Assembly: GCA_025174535.1 (NCBI GenBank)
Contig: JALBUN010000034.1
Span: forward strand, 508,501 to 572,500
Origin: Cantharellus purpuraceus
Taxonomy: Eukaryota > Basidiomycota > Agaricomycetes > Cantharellales > Hydnaceae
Reading direction: 5' to 3'
DNA: 64,000 bases
Part shown: piece by piece, positions 14,673 through 26,229 of the stretch
How the letters are laid out: each line of letters begins with the position of its first letter
Numbering within the stretch: the first letter of the stretch is position 1
Notes under the pieces: model-generated
The model's database searches: none
Told to the model about the DNA's origin: nothing
Seen by the model: the letters and a program-made list of their open reading frames with translations, nothing else
Made by a program: the position numbers and the translations under genes

Positions 14673-14790
14673 ACTGCAGGAAACTGGGTATTATAAGCGC
14701 CCAGATATCGTTGCGGAGTTTCAGCAACAAAGACTAATACAGTTTTGTTGTATACTCTATGGAGAGAGCGGAAGACAACCCGCAAGTCTA

Positions 14791-15223
14791 CTAGTTCAAA
14801 GCGTCGGCATCTGCTCTCTGTCTGGACACTCGGGATGTGTACGTCCGGCTGATGAGGTCAACTGGAGAGAGAATCACAAGTCAAGCGAGGTTCACACCGA
14901 CACGCAAGCGTTGTCAACGAGTCACGAGAAGCACTCACATGCCTCCATGTAACGGTCCATACACCGTGTGAGACACGTCTGTCGCCGGTACGATCAATAC
15001 GGATCTATCAGCGTGCGAGGCGCTCACCAACCTCCTCGGAACCTGACAGGGAGCTGGAAGGCTTTGTGATACACTTGCCAAAGCACTTTTCGTTCATCTT
15101 GTTCATGAGCTCTTGCGCGTTTGCGAGGGCCATTTCCTGCTTGACCTGCGCCATCATCTCCCGTTTGCGCGTCTCTGCGCTACCTGACACGGGGCTCGGC
15201 GACGATTTGAGAAAGTCGGACAT
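14791..15223 (-). CDS. TIM13: Mitochondrial intermembrane-space chaperone Tim13
   Basis: Small Tim protein that pairs with Tim8 to escort hydrophobic precursors across the intermembrane space to the TIM22 or SAM complexes. The start at 15221-15223 gives MSDFLKSSPSP. The twin CX3C motif is complete: CFGKC in exon 1 and CLTRCMDRYMEA after an intron. A second intron splits the codon before FDLISRTYTSRVSRQ. The stop TAG is at 14791-14793. Spliced length is about 90-100 residues, normal for the family. An upstream in-frame extension to 15400 is open but lacks sense for this family, so the internal Met was chosen. Confidence 0.92.
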
Positions 15224-16066
15224 CTTGCCCCCTTTTTTTTTGTTTGCAAATGGAAGGCGAGCCCTTGTGAACTCCAGGGAGAGGGTAACAACCAAAAAGC
15301 TGCGGAGTTCCAACGCAACTCCGCCAAGAGTCGCGCGGTGCGCGCGCCCTCTGAGAGGGAGGGCGTTTCCTGGGCGCGGCGTTTCACGATGCCCCCCCAT
15401 CAGCGTTCCTCGACTTGTATGTTTTCAGCGCCATCTCTCCATTTGCTGACCGGCGCATTGCCACATCCGGACATCTGTAGCGCATCTTGAAACGCATCAG
15501 TAAGCTGGTCCGCGTCTCCTGTCCATACTGCCGGTAGCTTCTCCAGCCAAGACCGATCATCTGTGGCGAGCTGTGGCGTTGTCGTCTGGCATTACACGCC
15601 GTGCATTACTACACTGCCACAAGGAACGCGAATCGGTGGGCACCCCAGATCGCACCAGCGTCCAAGGAAACCGTATATATCGGCGCTGGGTCCTCTATCG
15701 ATCCGACCGCGGATCCGCGGATAGGCTCTGACGAGAGGCGGGGGGGCTCGCAGACGCCACAAGAGAGATGGGCATGGTGTATTTTTTTTTCTTGAGACTA
15801 GTGTAACATGGCTACAACGTAAAAAGTTATCGGAATGGGTATAGTAAAGCCCTTCTAGAGCTACAAGCTTGGATACCCGATGCATGCCGTGGGAAGCCAA
15901 GCCCCAACACCCAGGGGGGAGGAAAAAAGAAGAGAAAAAGAAAGGATAGGGATGAGACACGGATATAAAAGACGATACCAGCGGCGTGTAGGACGAGATG
16001 TAGATGATGCAAACCGATGAGATAGATTATAGAAAGCGTGTGTGATGAGCCAGCCTGTGCCTGACC
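15224..16066. other. Intergenic region between TIM13 and the homeodomain gene
   Basis: This region holds the TIM13 promoter and the probable 3' untranslated region of the homeodomain gene. Several short open frames occur but none has recognisable motifs. An A/T tract lies at 15232-15244 near the TIM13 start. Confidence 0.45.
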
Positions 16067-17943
16067 TTATGGCGTAGGCTGCGGTGGATCATGTTGTGAT
16101 GCAATGCTCAAGGTGGCCTCGAATGGGGAATCATGGGATGCAGAAGGCTGCTGGCCCGAGGCGCTGGAAAAGGGTGATGGCTCAAGGGCGCCAGACCCTG
16201 CAGCAGACATTTGAACGTTTCGGTGGAGGCTGGAGGGATCAAACGCCGACGTGAGCAGGGTGGGCGAGGCCGCCTCGAATTGGCTGGGAGGCGCGTCTGC
16301 AGAGCCATACTGGCCGCCGGCGCCATGCAACACAGAGGAGGTCGTCGGCTGTGGGCCAAAGGGAAAGCGCGTGTCGACGGACGAGGCCGAGTAGGGGCGC
16401 GGTGCGGCGGCGTGGGAGATGGGCACGGTGCTATAGTCGGCCAGCGAGGGATGGGGGGCGGCGGACGGAAAGCCTCTGAACAGGGAGTACTCGGACGGAA
16501 AGGACATGGAGCTGGCTCGCTGCTCTGGAAACGCCGAGGGGAAGGAGGACTGGACCTCTGAGGTGGCTGCGGGGGGGGCGCCGAGGAGGGCAAAGTCGGG
16601 CAGGTCGTGTGAGGACTGGATCAGGGCGGGAGGGCCCGAAAACGACCGCTTGCGGCCATGGGCGAGGTGAGCATGGGAAGGAAACGAAGGGGGGGGCTCC
16701 AAGCCGGCCATGGGGGGCTGGGGGATGTGCATGGTGGGCATGGCCTCGGGGTAGGGACTTGTGGACATGGAGGGGGCGGGGGGACGGGGATGCTGCGGAC
16801 CAGGCAAGCTTTTGAGCGCGTTGACGAGGGGGACGGCGGCGCCGACGAGATCGTGGCGGAGGATTTTGGTGGCCTGTTGCCCTTCGGTCCAATCTGCGCA
16901 TTTTTTCCAGATTTTGGTGGCGGGCGGGGCGGCGGAGGGGGAGGCGGAGGCCTCGAGGTAGAAGAGGGGCGGGCGGGAAAGGAAAAAGGAGGCGAGTCCC
17001 TGGCCAGGGGAGGCACCTGTGAAGCTGGTGCTGGTGATGGTGTCAAAGGGGATCTCCATTTTGAAGCCGTATCCGTTGGAGTAGATGAACCAGGTCAGAC
17101 AGCGCCTGGCGGCGGAGAGGTAGGCGACGAGGTCGTGCTGGCCGAGGGACGCGGAGATGCGACGCCAGCTGCCGATGGAGAGGTCGCTGCACGGGATGAA
17201 TGTGACGGCTGGGCGGGGGTGAGAGGGGGGCGCAGGCGGGGAGGGGGCACTCACGTTCGTCCTCGTGGATCAACGTCTGCACATCGACGTCTAGGGCGGG
17301 GGCAAAGTCGGGCGGCGTGTCGGGAGGGCTGTCGCCGCCAGAGGTGGGCGAGCCTCTGAAGCCGACCTTGCCCTTTCCCTCCAGGGTCTTGGCCTTTGCG
17401 CGTCTGTGTGCGGGGAGGGTCAGCAGGGGGCGGCGGGGGGGCGGGCGGGACGCGCCTGTTCTGGAACCAAATCTGGGTCTGCCGCTCCTGCATGCCGAGC
17501 ATCTCGCTGATTTCCTTGCGCTTGGCGGCGGTGGGGCTGCGGTCGAGGGCAAAGATGCGCTCGAGGTGGGCCAGCTGCTCGGGGGTCACTCTGGAGCGCT
17601 TCCGCTTTTCCTTTTCGGGGCCGCCGCCGGGGGGCGCCGGCTTGGGGGGGTTGGCGACGGTGGCGGAGCGGTGGCGGACGAGGGCGGGGACGGGGGCGGC
17701 GGGGGCGGCGTGGGTCATGGCGCGGGGACGGGCGGGGGCGGAGGAGGGCGCGGAGGAGGGCGTGGGGGGGGCGTCGCCATGGGTGTCCAGCTGGAGCTTG
17801 GACGCGTCGAGGTGGAGGGAGGTGCGGCGTGCGCGGGCGGGGAGGGGGGGATTGTCGGCGGGAGGGGGGTCTTTCGCTGGGGAGGGGAAGAGAGGGGGCG
17901 TTGGGAGGAGGAGGAGCGGTGGGGGGTGGTACTCACACTCCAT
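16067..17943 (-). CDS. Homeodomain transcription factor (basidiomycete type)
   Basis: Nuclear DNA-binding protein. The start at 17941-17943 gives ATGGAGT followed by a GTGAGT donor; splicing to the CAG near 17880 yields MESKDPPPADN. The homeodomain begins KRKRSRVTPEQLAHLERIF and its recognition helix is QTQIWFQNRR, with an intron inside the following basic stretch. Downstream is a conserved fungal region (FIPCSDLSIGSWRRI, AARRCLTWFIYSNGYGFKMEIPFDTI, here abbreviated; residues roughly 150-290). A long Pro/Ser/Ala-rich tail runs to TAA at 16067-16069. Coding DNA is very GC-rich, and long opposite-strand open frames here are a by-product of that. It does not look like the paired b/HD mating-type genes, because no divergent partner lies beside it. 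Confidence 0.85.
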
Positions 17944-18243
17944 TGCGGCAAAGTCCCAGGCCGCGAGGTTGGTGAGGAGAGTGGCCGCCAGGGTGGGAGA
18001 AAGGAGAGGCCACAGGCCAGCCCGCCGAGGACCAGGGGGAGGGAGGAAAGAGAGTGTGGTGCGGTGTAGACGCGTGGAGGAGTTGGACGAAGCAAAACAG
18101 GTGGCACGCACCTCGCGTCGGGCGGCCCGCGTCTTGCGTGTCGTCCCTGACTGCCTCGTCACCCTGGCAAGGCCCACTTCCCGGTCCCCGGCATTCCCGC
18201 CCGTGCCTATCAATCTCACACTCTGCTATTTATCATACTTACA

Positions 18244-19545
18244 CTAGTACCGTCTAGCCCGTTTCGCCTCTCGCTCCTCGTACATCCCCCCCTCCCGCTT
18301 CAGCTCTCCGTTCTCTCCTCCCCCGTACCCGATCCCCCGTCCCCTGCTGCCGGCTCCGTCATTGTCCTCGCCCAGTCCAGAACGCACGTACCTCATCCCG
18401 CCCCCCCGCCCCCCGTACCCCCGCTCCCCGCCCCCAAACCCGAACCCTCGCTCGCCTCCCCCCCCGCCCCCAAACCCGCCTCCCCCCCGGAACCCCCCCC
18501 GGAACCCACCTCTGTCCCCGCCGCGATCTGCCCCGTCGTCAGCGCCGTCACGCTGCACACACGCGCGCCCACGCACCTGGAAACCCGCCACGGCCGCCAA
18601 ACCCTCCCCCGCGGGCCCCGCCTCGGAACCCGCCCCCGCCACCCCCTCCTCGAAACCCGCCCCCGCCGCCGCCGCCGCCACCACCGCCACCTCCTCCCCC
18701 CACCCGCCCCACTGGAAACGCAGGCTGGCTCTCCGGCTTGGGTCGTCCTCCCAGTCCTCCCCCCAGTCGGCGCGGCTTCCATCCCCGCACCGTTCTCCCT
18801 CGCTCCACGTCCACGAGTATTTTCTTACCCAGTATCACTACCCCGTCCGCTTCCTTGTACGCAGCTACCCTTGTAGTGATCAGTCTCTGTCTCGCTTCCC
18901 TAGCCATGTCCGTACCTTTCATGTCACGCTCCCGTTCATATACCAGAAACGCGTAGCCACGGCTCCTGCCCTTCTTGTCCCGCACCACCCGCACCCGCTC
19001 CAGCGGCCCAAAATGTTCAAAATGTCGTCGCACATCGCCCTCGCTGGCATTTTTTGACTGTGTGCACACTCATCAGCCATCCGCTCCACACACACACCAG
19101 AGGTGCCCACGCACTAGTCGTGAGATGAACAGCGTCTTGTAAGGATCTCCAACAGCCTCGGCATCTTCGCTGGGCTTGTCTGCGCGCGCCCATCCGTCAG
19201 CGCGCACCTGCCTTGCAACTGCCATCGTGACTCACAGCTGTCCTTGGCCTTTTTGAACTGCTCCTCCTTTTGTTTCTTCCTTTCCTCCCGTCGCATCTCC
19301 CTCACCGTCTCCTCCGCATGCGTCAGCACCCTTTCTTCGCCCTCCTCCCCCTCCTCATCCTCCTTTTGGCCCTTGCTGATCAGCCCCGCAGTGCTGTCTT
19401 CGCGTATCTCCAGCAGGATAGACCCCACCCCAGACACGTGCTTGCCTCGCACACGGTCGGGATCCCGCCCCACAGGCCGTGTGTACGGCAGCGGCGGTCG
19501 CGGCGCAAACAGTTTCAAGAGGTTGGGGGGCAGCAGGTGGGTCAT
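18244..19545 (-). CDS. SNP1: U1 small nuclear ribonucleoprotein 70 kDa
   Basis: RNA-binding core protein of the U1 snRNP, which binds stem-loop I of U1 RNA and helps define 5' splice sites. The start at 19543-19545 gives MTHLLPPNLLKLFAPRPPLP, the U1-70K N-terminal signature. A Glu/Lys-rich helix follows. The RRM has RNP2 KTLFISRL (about 19.13 kb, just before an intron) and RNP1 RSRGYAFLVY. KILVDVERGRTVRGWKPRRL with GGGLGG marks the end of the RRM, again a family hallmark. The C-terminus is unusual: long Gly runs with FRGG/RGG repeats instead of an extended Arg/Ser domain, ending REAKRARRY. An intron lies within the Gly-rich part (donor after GGFP, acceptor before DRGGDRGG). The stop is at 18244-18246. 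Confidence 0.92.
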
Positions 19546-19643
19546 GGTGAAAGGCTGTCGGAGTTTGAATTAGTTGTGTATGTCCATGGTCTTCTGGTTC
19601 ATCACACCAGTGGAACAACCGCTCTCAACCCCTTGTGCAGAAG
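19546..19643. promoter_or_regulatory. Short divergent promoter, U1-70K / YTA7
   Basis: A 98-bp gap between divergent start codons. The two genes very likely share a bidirectional promoter. A CAG acceptor-like site directly before the YTA7 ATG leaves open a leader intron. Confidence 0.5.
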
Positions 19644-22600
19644 ATGGTCACCTCCATTGACGACCCTCCCCTCCGACGCTCCACCCGCTCCACCCGTTCC
19701 AATCCATCAGGCTCGGAATACTCTGGTGGCACCAGCTCACCCAGCTCCAGGAGCCATCATGACCGCACCGCCGACGACGACGACGACGAACAGCAGTATA
19801 CCACCTCAAAGCGGGGCAGAAAGCGAGTCGTCAAATCATACAAGGAAGACACCAGCGACCTTGATCCAGAGGATGAGGACGAGGACGATCTCGTGGCCAG
19901 TCCCAGAAAGACTCGCACCAGCGGCCGCAACACACGTCTCAACGGCTTCATCGTCAGCGACGATGACGGCGGAGAGGCCGCCAAATACAACACCAGGGCC
20001 CGTGCAAAGTCCGTCTCCCTCGCCCCCAAGCAACGGCCACCCCCCCGCGAACGCGCACCGTTACGCCCCAGACGCCGGACGCGTCGAAGCGCGAGGGATC
20101 TGCTCGAGGAGGAAGGCTACGTGGACGGCGCGGACGACGACGCGGATGCCGACGGCTCCCTCGACGACGACATTGATCCCGACGCGCCACACACCTCTCC
20201 CTCCCCTGAACCCGATCCAGACGAACATGATAATGGTGGAAAGACCTATAGTTTCCGCAAGCGTGCACCTGTCAACTATGCCATCCCGCCACCGCTCGAG
20301 GATCTGTCCAAAGACAGCCTGGGCAACGGCAGAAGTCGTGGCGACCGTGGCAGGGGACGTGCAAAGCCGCCCCGGTGGGGTGCCACCGGTACCGAATTGA
20401 GTCGTATGATGGGCCTGCCCATCCCCCACAGCGACTCTGACTCGGATGGTCCGGCCAAGACCCCAAGAAAGACATTCGGAGCCGGGGGCGTTGGTGGTGG
20501 CATGTTCGCAAACGGTTCCGCTGCAGGCGTCATGCCAGGCGAGTTTGGTGTGGGCACACCTTCGAATCTGGGAAAAGTGGGAGAATCATGTACGCTTCAA
20601 CTTGAGCGTCCTCTTGGCTTTCCTCTGACCTCCCTGTCCAGCATTAGCCGATGCTGACCCGTTAGGGGTCAACCCTAATGTAACTTTTGACTCTGTTGGT
20701 GGCCTGGACGACCGTACGTTGTTGCATCCCGTCCTTGACCGACAGGTGAATGACCGTCCGCCACAGATATATCGGCCTTGAAGGAGATGACGTTACTCCC
20801 GCTCTTATATCCTGAACTTTTCCAACGCTTCAATCTCACTCCTCCCCGAGGTGTTTTATTCCATGGTCCTCCTGGTACAGGTAAAACGCTCCTTGCTCGA
20901 GCCCTAGCTTCCAGCGCTCGCAGTGGTGGCCGCAGTATATGTGTGTCCTCTTCTCTGCGGTCTAGCTCTGACCTGACGCTGCCATAGCATTTTTCATGCG
21001 AAAGGGAGCAGACGTTCTTTCCAAGTGGGTAGGCGAGGCCGAGCGGCAGCTGCGTATACTATTTGAAGAAGCCAAGGCATGTCAGCCTAGCATTATTTTC
21101 TTCGACGAGATCGACGGTAATACGTTTCGTCTGCTTTGCATCCGGGTTCGCTGACGGCTTGTATAGGACTTGCGCCAGTACGTAGCTCAAGACAAGACCA
21201 GATACATGCCAGTATCGTGGCCACACTTTTGGCACTAATGGACGGCATGGATGGACGAGGTGAGCCGGCATTTATGATTAGCTCTTCATCATTAATCCCC
21301 CTGCAGGTCAGGTGGTTGTCATTGGCGCCACGAATCGACCGGACGCCGTGGATCCTGCATTACGTCGACCCGGACGCTTCGACCGGGAGTTTTATTTTCC
21401 TCTCCCCAATCTCACCGCGCGTGCAAAGATATTAAGTATTCTCACCAAGGATTGGCATGGATGGGACGGCGAGAAGGGAGAGGACGCTCGTCAAGGCCTC
21501 GCCAAGCTCACCAAAGGCTATGGCGGTGCTGATTTGAGGGTTCGTCAGCGACTCCACTTGTTTATCACTGATGCCTTGTCCGATCCATTTTAATGGCTGC
21601 AGGCACTTTGCACTGAAGCTGCTCTGAACGCCGTACAACGACGCTATCCACAAATCTACCAATCCGAGGAGCGATTGCTTGTCAAGCCAGAGTCGGTCAA
21701 TGTGGAGCCAAGAGATTTTATGATATCCATCAAGAGTACGTTCAAACCAGTGTGTCGCTGTGTTCTGGTATTGATTATGCGTAGAACTGGTTCCGTCGTC
21801 TGCTCGTTCTTCGTCTTCCGTCGCCACTCCTCTGGCGACTCAATTTGTACCACTACTTGGCGACGCATTAGCCGTGGTTCGGGCCGCTCTTGAGAAGGCA
21901 ATGCCTGTGCCAAAGAAGCGCAACGCTCTTGAAGAGGCTGAGTGGGAAGAGGAGGGTAGTCATGAGAATGCTCTGGAGAGGGAGATGCTACTCCAATGTA
22001 CGTCCTTTCTCGATCTCTTGGTCAGTCTCTCACCACTTGACGACTCTTAGCCATGGACACTCTGCGTGTTTATCGACCTAGAATTGTTTTGCACGGACCG
22101 TCGGGCATGGGTCAAGGCTATGTTGGTGCTGCAGCCCTGCACCACTTGGAGGGTTTCCATGTGCAAAGTCTTGACTTGGGAAATCTAATGAGTGATTCCT
22201 CGAGGGTGAGCACGGCGAGACTCCTTCACTCAAGTTGCTGTGTTTTGATCACGATCCAAAGACCATAGAAGCCGCTATTGTGCAGCTTTTTCTGGAGGCA
22301 AAGCGGAATCAACCTTCCGTCATATACATCCCGTCCCTCACAGGATGGTGCGCCGCCCTGTCAGAGACTGCACGTGCCACTGTGCGCTCGATGCTGGAAT
22401 CACTTGCACCCACCGATCCCGTGCTCTTATTGGCTGTTGCTGATTGTCCTTTTGCGTCATTGCCACGGGACGTTAGAGCCTGGTTCGGTATGATCCGAGA
22501 AAATCGCGTTTCCTTTGATGCGCCTAGCGCTCAACATCGGTCCACGTTCTTCAATGACCTCATCCAATTGGTACGGAAACCTCCCGCAGAGTTTCCAGAC

Positions 22601-24218
22601 GCGGTGAAGCGCAAGAGACGAATATTGGAGAAGTTGCCCGTTGCTCCTCCCATTGCTCCGCGAGTTCCCACAGCAGCAGAATTAGCGCAGCAGGAGCAGA
22701 AGGATGAGCAAACAATCGCCATGCTCAAGTTTCGTCTCGGTCCAGTGTTGATAGAGTTAAAGAAAAAGTTCAAAAGATTCTCAAAGCCTGCCGCTGTAAG
22801 TCGCTCGTGGCCACTTGCTTGTCTGACCCCAGGCGTCTGATGTTTTATAGGATGAATACGGTTTTGATGAACTCACTGGCCAAATTGGGGCTTTCCGATA
22901 TCCAGCACCTATCTTGCCCATCCCGCCTGTCCCCGTTCCTCAAAGTGATGTATTCAGTGCCACAGAACCCAATGGCGTAGTCAATGGTGAAGGGTGCAAT
23001 GCCCCCACCGTCAATGGAGCGCCAAATGGCATGCATACCGACGCCATAGAACCTCCCGCACCCACTCGTCCAAAGATGTACAATATTGATTTAGAACGGA
23101 TCCATGCACACCTCTATCGTGGTAAATATCTCACAACTCAGGATTTTTTGGATGATTTGGGCAAAATTGTTCACAATGCCACCGTTTTCCCTGGCGACAA
23201 TGAGAGATTAGTGAAGGCACAGATGATGTATACCACCGCCCAAGTGCACACCAACGAGTTCGACTCACATTTCCACTTGGAATGCGAACGCATGGCCGCT
23301 CGAGAAAGGAAGAGACGAGAGGAATGGGCTGCTGCTAACCCAAAGCCAGCTGGACCGTCCAACCGCGCGAATGCTCAGACTATTCGCCGAAGTGCGCGGA
23401 ATAATGGTCAGCAACCGGAGGTGCTCATCACTGACCCTGTCCAATTGGAAAGAAGACTAAAAAGGCAGAGATCCTCTGAGCCGTCTGGAGAGTCTCAGGA
23501 CGAGATTGGCCAGGACGCACCACGGTCTCCCAAGAAAGCTAGGATGACAAGTGAGGACGAGGAAGATGCTGGGGATCCTTTGGATGTTGTGGGGCCAACG
23601 TCTTCGCAGCCACGACCTTCAACCGTACGCTTTGTACAGGAGTTAACGGAGCAAAAGATGACGTCGCCATCACCTACAACTCATGATCAGGGGGAGGAGA
23701 ATGGTATGGTGGTCGACACCCCATCACGACTTCATCCTCATGTTGAAGTATCCACCTTCACACCTCCGCCTGCCGTAGCGACTCAAACCAGTTCAGCTCG
23801 GCTAAATCATATACTTGTTTTGCCGCAAGATGGGCCAACATCTGTCCCTGCGCCGCTTTCCAGATTTGAAGCTGCGCCTTCAACTGCACCACCTCCCGTG
23901 TCTCACCCTTTAATATCGAATTCCCCTACACCTACTGTGCAACCCGAAATATCACCCCGGACACCCAGTCCATCTCCAGGACCCCAACCTACATTCAGCG
24001 TGTCAGATCATTACCTACATGCTCTTTCAGAGAAACTGGTGGACAGCACCGATGCATTCACTGTAGAGCAACTAGAGCAACTTAGAGCGGCATGTCTCGG
24101 TTGTGTTTGGCGGCGAAGGTCTGATTGGCAACGTGATGAGATGGCCCAGGAGTTATTAGATATTGTCAGTGTCTTTGTCGAGGAGATCACGGAAAGGGAT
24201 TTGTCGCATGAAGAATAA
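19644..24218 (+). CDS. YTA7: AAA ATPase with bromodomain, Yta7/ATAD2 family
   Basis: Chromatin-associated hexameric ATPase that binds histone tails and controls nucleosome density and histone-gene expression. The start at 19644 gives [17 protein letters not shown] long acidic and basic disordered region (about 300 residues) leads to [11 protein letters not shown], the entry to AAA1. AAA1 has Walker [14 protein letters not shown], Walker B IIFFDEID, the sensor [20 protein letters not shown] and the arginine-finger region. A second AAA domain near 22.05-22.6 kb has GPSGMGQG in place of a Walker A Lys, so it is probably non-hydrolytic, as is usual in this family. The divergent bromodomain ([20 protein letters not shown], then [11 protein letters not shown]) lies at about 23.09-23.2 kb. 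The C-terminal [10 protein letters not shown] ends at TAA 24216-24218. At least eight short introns occur in the middle. The first kilobase is much more GC-rich than the rest. Confidence 0.93.
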
Positions 24219-24390
24219 TTTTCGATCTCTCTCTCTCTCTTTTTATTCGAATGTACTGTCTCACCGTAATGGAAGACCGGTTGTAGCTGTCGCATGTCTG
24301 AATCTAACTTGTGTTTACGAGTGTCCACCGGAATCTGAAGACTAGGTGAAGTAAGCGCCCACACAAGCGACCAGCTCTTTGAACAGCACT

Positions 24391-25023
24391 ATGGCAGACA
24401 CCGCATTCAGAAAAATAGACATCGATGCCTTCGACGAGGACACTGTGCTAGAATCAGAGCTTTATGAGCCGGATCCTCGAGATCCTCGGGCTGTTTTGAA
24501 CGACGCTAAGCAAAAGCAGACTGCGGTTAGGTCTTCGTTGTCCAGGTGAGCGTGGCTCCCGATGGGCGCAACGGACTGATCCCATTCCCAGAGGCGACAT
24601 TGCGGGAGCTTTAACCGCAGTCTTGGAGGATGCCCCATACGGACCGAACGTAGACGAAGCCAAGGTATGTCCAGCTTACGTCGTGTTCAACTCACGATTA
24701 TCAACCAAATGATGACGTAGACAATCACACTTCAAACCCTCCTCCTCATCCTCAACTCTACGAAGGCGACTGACATACCCTCCATCGTTAAAGCGCTCTC
24801 ACCAGACGCACAAGACATTCTCATGAAGTATATATACAAAGGCATGGCCATGTCTGGATGGGGAGATGTCTCGGGAAGCGTGTTGTTAACATGGCATGAA
24901 AAGGCAAGTTTAACATACTTTATTTGCCAATTCTGTACTTACATGTCTATTAACGTGGAGTTAACCGAAGTCGCGGGGACAGGCTGCATAGTGCGGGTGA
25001 TGACTGATCGGAGAGCTGTCTAA
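24391..25023 (+). CDS. ARC15: Arp2/3 complex subunit 5 (p16)
   Basis: Small all-helical subunit of the Arp2/3 complex, which nucleates branched actin for endocytic patches. The ATG at 24391 gives MADTAFRKIDIDAFDEDTV. The body includes AVLEDAPYGPNVDEAK, LQTLLLILNSTKATDI and YKGMAMSGWGDVSGSVLLTW. The final exon gives LTEVAGTGCIVRVMTDRRAV with TAA at 25021-25023. Three introns are needed. The third uses a GC-AG boundary (donor AAG|GCAAGT at about 24903), because reading through would add unrelated residues before the conserved C-terminus. Spliced length is about 150 residues, as expected. Confidence 0.92.
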
Positions 25024-25189
25024 CTAGAGAGCGCAAGAGCTGCCTGCGCTTTGCTCTGGCATCCTTCCTCAGGGGTGAAATTTACATTTTCACCAAAGCT
25101 CTAGCTTTGATTTCGTATATGAGTGCAGTTTGCGAGATGTGCATTGCTCCCGAGATTGTGTGCTTCAAGGTGCAATGAAGGTACATAGC

Positions 25190-25292
25190 TACCCATAACC
25201 ATGAATTCATGTCTCTTGTCCGCAAAATTCAACCGGGTCTATTCATCCACTCAATTTACATGGAGGAGGATCTTGAGAAAGCAGAGAGGTGG
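25190..25292 (+). pseudogene. Palmitoyl-protein thioesterase (PPT1-like) exon remnant
   Basis: In the frame starting at 25199 (CAT GAA TTC) the DNA reads HEFMSLVRKIQPGLFIHSIY followed by MEEDLEKAER, closely matching the conserved early region of lysosomal palmitoyl-protein thioesterases (LEFM..VR..HPGIFIHSVYI). Homology stops after about 30 residues, and neither the upstream GLGDS exon nor the downstream catalytic GFSQGGQF region was found nearby. It looks like the surviving piece of a gene whose remainder was lost or displaced at the boundary with the repeat block. The match is from memory of the family and needs a search. Confidence 0.5.
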
Positions 25293-25742
25293 ATGGGTGC
25301 ACCATATGAAGTTCATGTCTGGTATATCCCTTGCTGACTTATGTATGTCGCAGTTTGGAAAAGACGCATGGGTTCTTGATTTTGGTTCTGAAGGAGTCGT
25401 CTTGTTGCAAAGTCACATGCGGGAGATTCAGATTCTTTTAGATAGCACTGTGATGGACACAATGCAAATAGCATTGTTTGATACAGTGACAGTTGGGTGG
25501 CTTTTCTAGCTTGTTGTGTTCCTCTGAATTTCAGTAACTAAAATCACAGATATGGAAACCACATGAAATGACTAGTGAGAGATATATGGCTACTTATGTG
25601 AGTGGGTGAGTGTTGTTTGGCCACCCTGACTACCTAACACCTCCATAAGGTCTCACTTATGAAGGCACATCTGCCCCTCCATTTGCATTTGACTGCTCTG
25701 CATGCCAGGATTCATTCTTCATAAGCTCCATGTGCAGTCTAT
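25293..25742. other. No gene recognised; transition to repeats
   Basis: This stretch carries only short frames without motifs and no clear similarity to the LTR families listed below. Confidence 0.4.
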
Positions 25743-25976
25743 TGTTAAGTGCTGAGATGGGCTTCAAGGAGTAACTGGAGTTTGGATGCTAGAGTCAAAT
25801 GGAGGGGACTTTCCTGTTTCCAGTTCAACTGGAGACAGGGAGGTTCAAGAACTATTGTGTCAGATTGAGTGGACTGGGCTTCAACTTATGTGTTGTGCCC
25901 CCTTGGATTGTCAGTCCAATATTTCAGAGTTCAGAGGTACAGAGTTGGATCAGGAATCTGGAGTTTGACTTGTCCA
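25743..25976 (+). repeat. LTR family F fragment (5' part)
   Basis: Begins TGTTAAGTGCTGAG and matches the first about 230 bp of the copy at 38001. It is cut off where the hairpin module GTAAGTACC begins at about 25981. Confidence 0.7.
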
Positions 25977-26224
25977 GAAATGTAAGTACCTTGGGTGCTT
26001 ACTCATATCTATATGTATATACAGCATTCCCTTAAGGAATGCTGCCCTTTTGGTAGACATATGCACCCATGGGATGCATATATAGTTGTTACATAATCTG
26101 TGGACCCAAGTGGTGCATGCAGTTTTGTTGGTGAAGAAAAGCAACTATATATTTTTATTTTACCAAGTTACATATAGTTCTTGTTCATTAGATAATATGG
26201 TGTTTAAACTGTCATGTCACATGC
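25977..26224 (+). repeat. Hairpin-module repeat, copy 1
   Basis: A run of small inverted repeats: GTAAGTACC..GGTGCTTAC, then CAGCATTCC..GGAATGCTG, then TATGCACCC..GGGATGCATA, followed by GTGGACCCAAGT. The same modules in the same order recur at 46.9-47.1 kb and, reversed, at 63.4-63.64 kb. It ends at the LTR-A insertion. Confidence 0.7.
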
Positions 26225-26229
26225 ACTGT

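Noticed and set aside
15592..16012. Possible small genes between TIM13 and the homeodomain gene
   Set aside because: Frames are short, lack motifs and overlap probable untranslated regions.
16067..17943. Homeodomain gene considered as part of a mating-type locus
   Set aside because: No divergently paired HD1/HD2 partner and no mating-locus neighbour were seen; the downstream conserved region fits a general fungal homeodomain factor.
16211..18247. Long plus-strand frames opposite the homeodomain gene (for example 16658-17359 and 17317-18247)
   Set aside because: They are antisense to a gene with clear motifs and arise from high GC with few stops.
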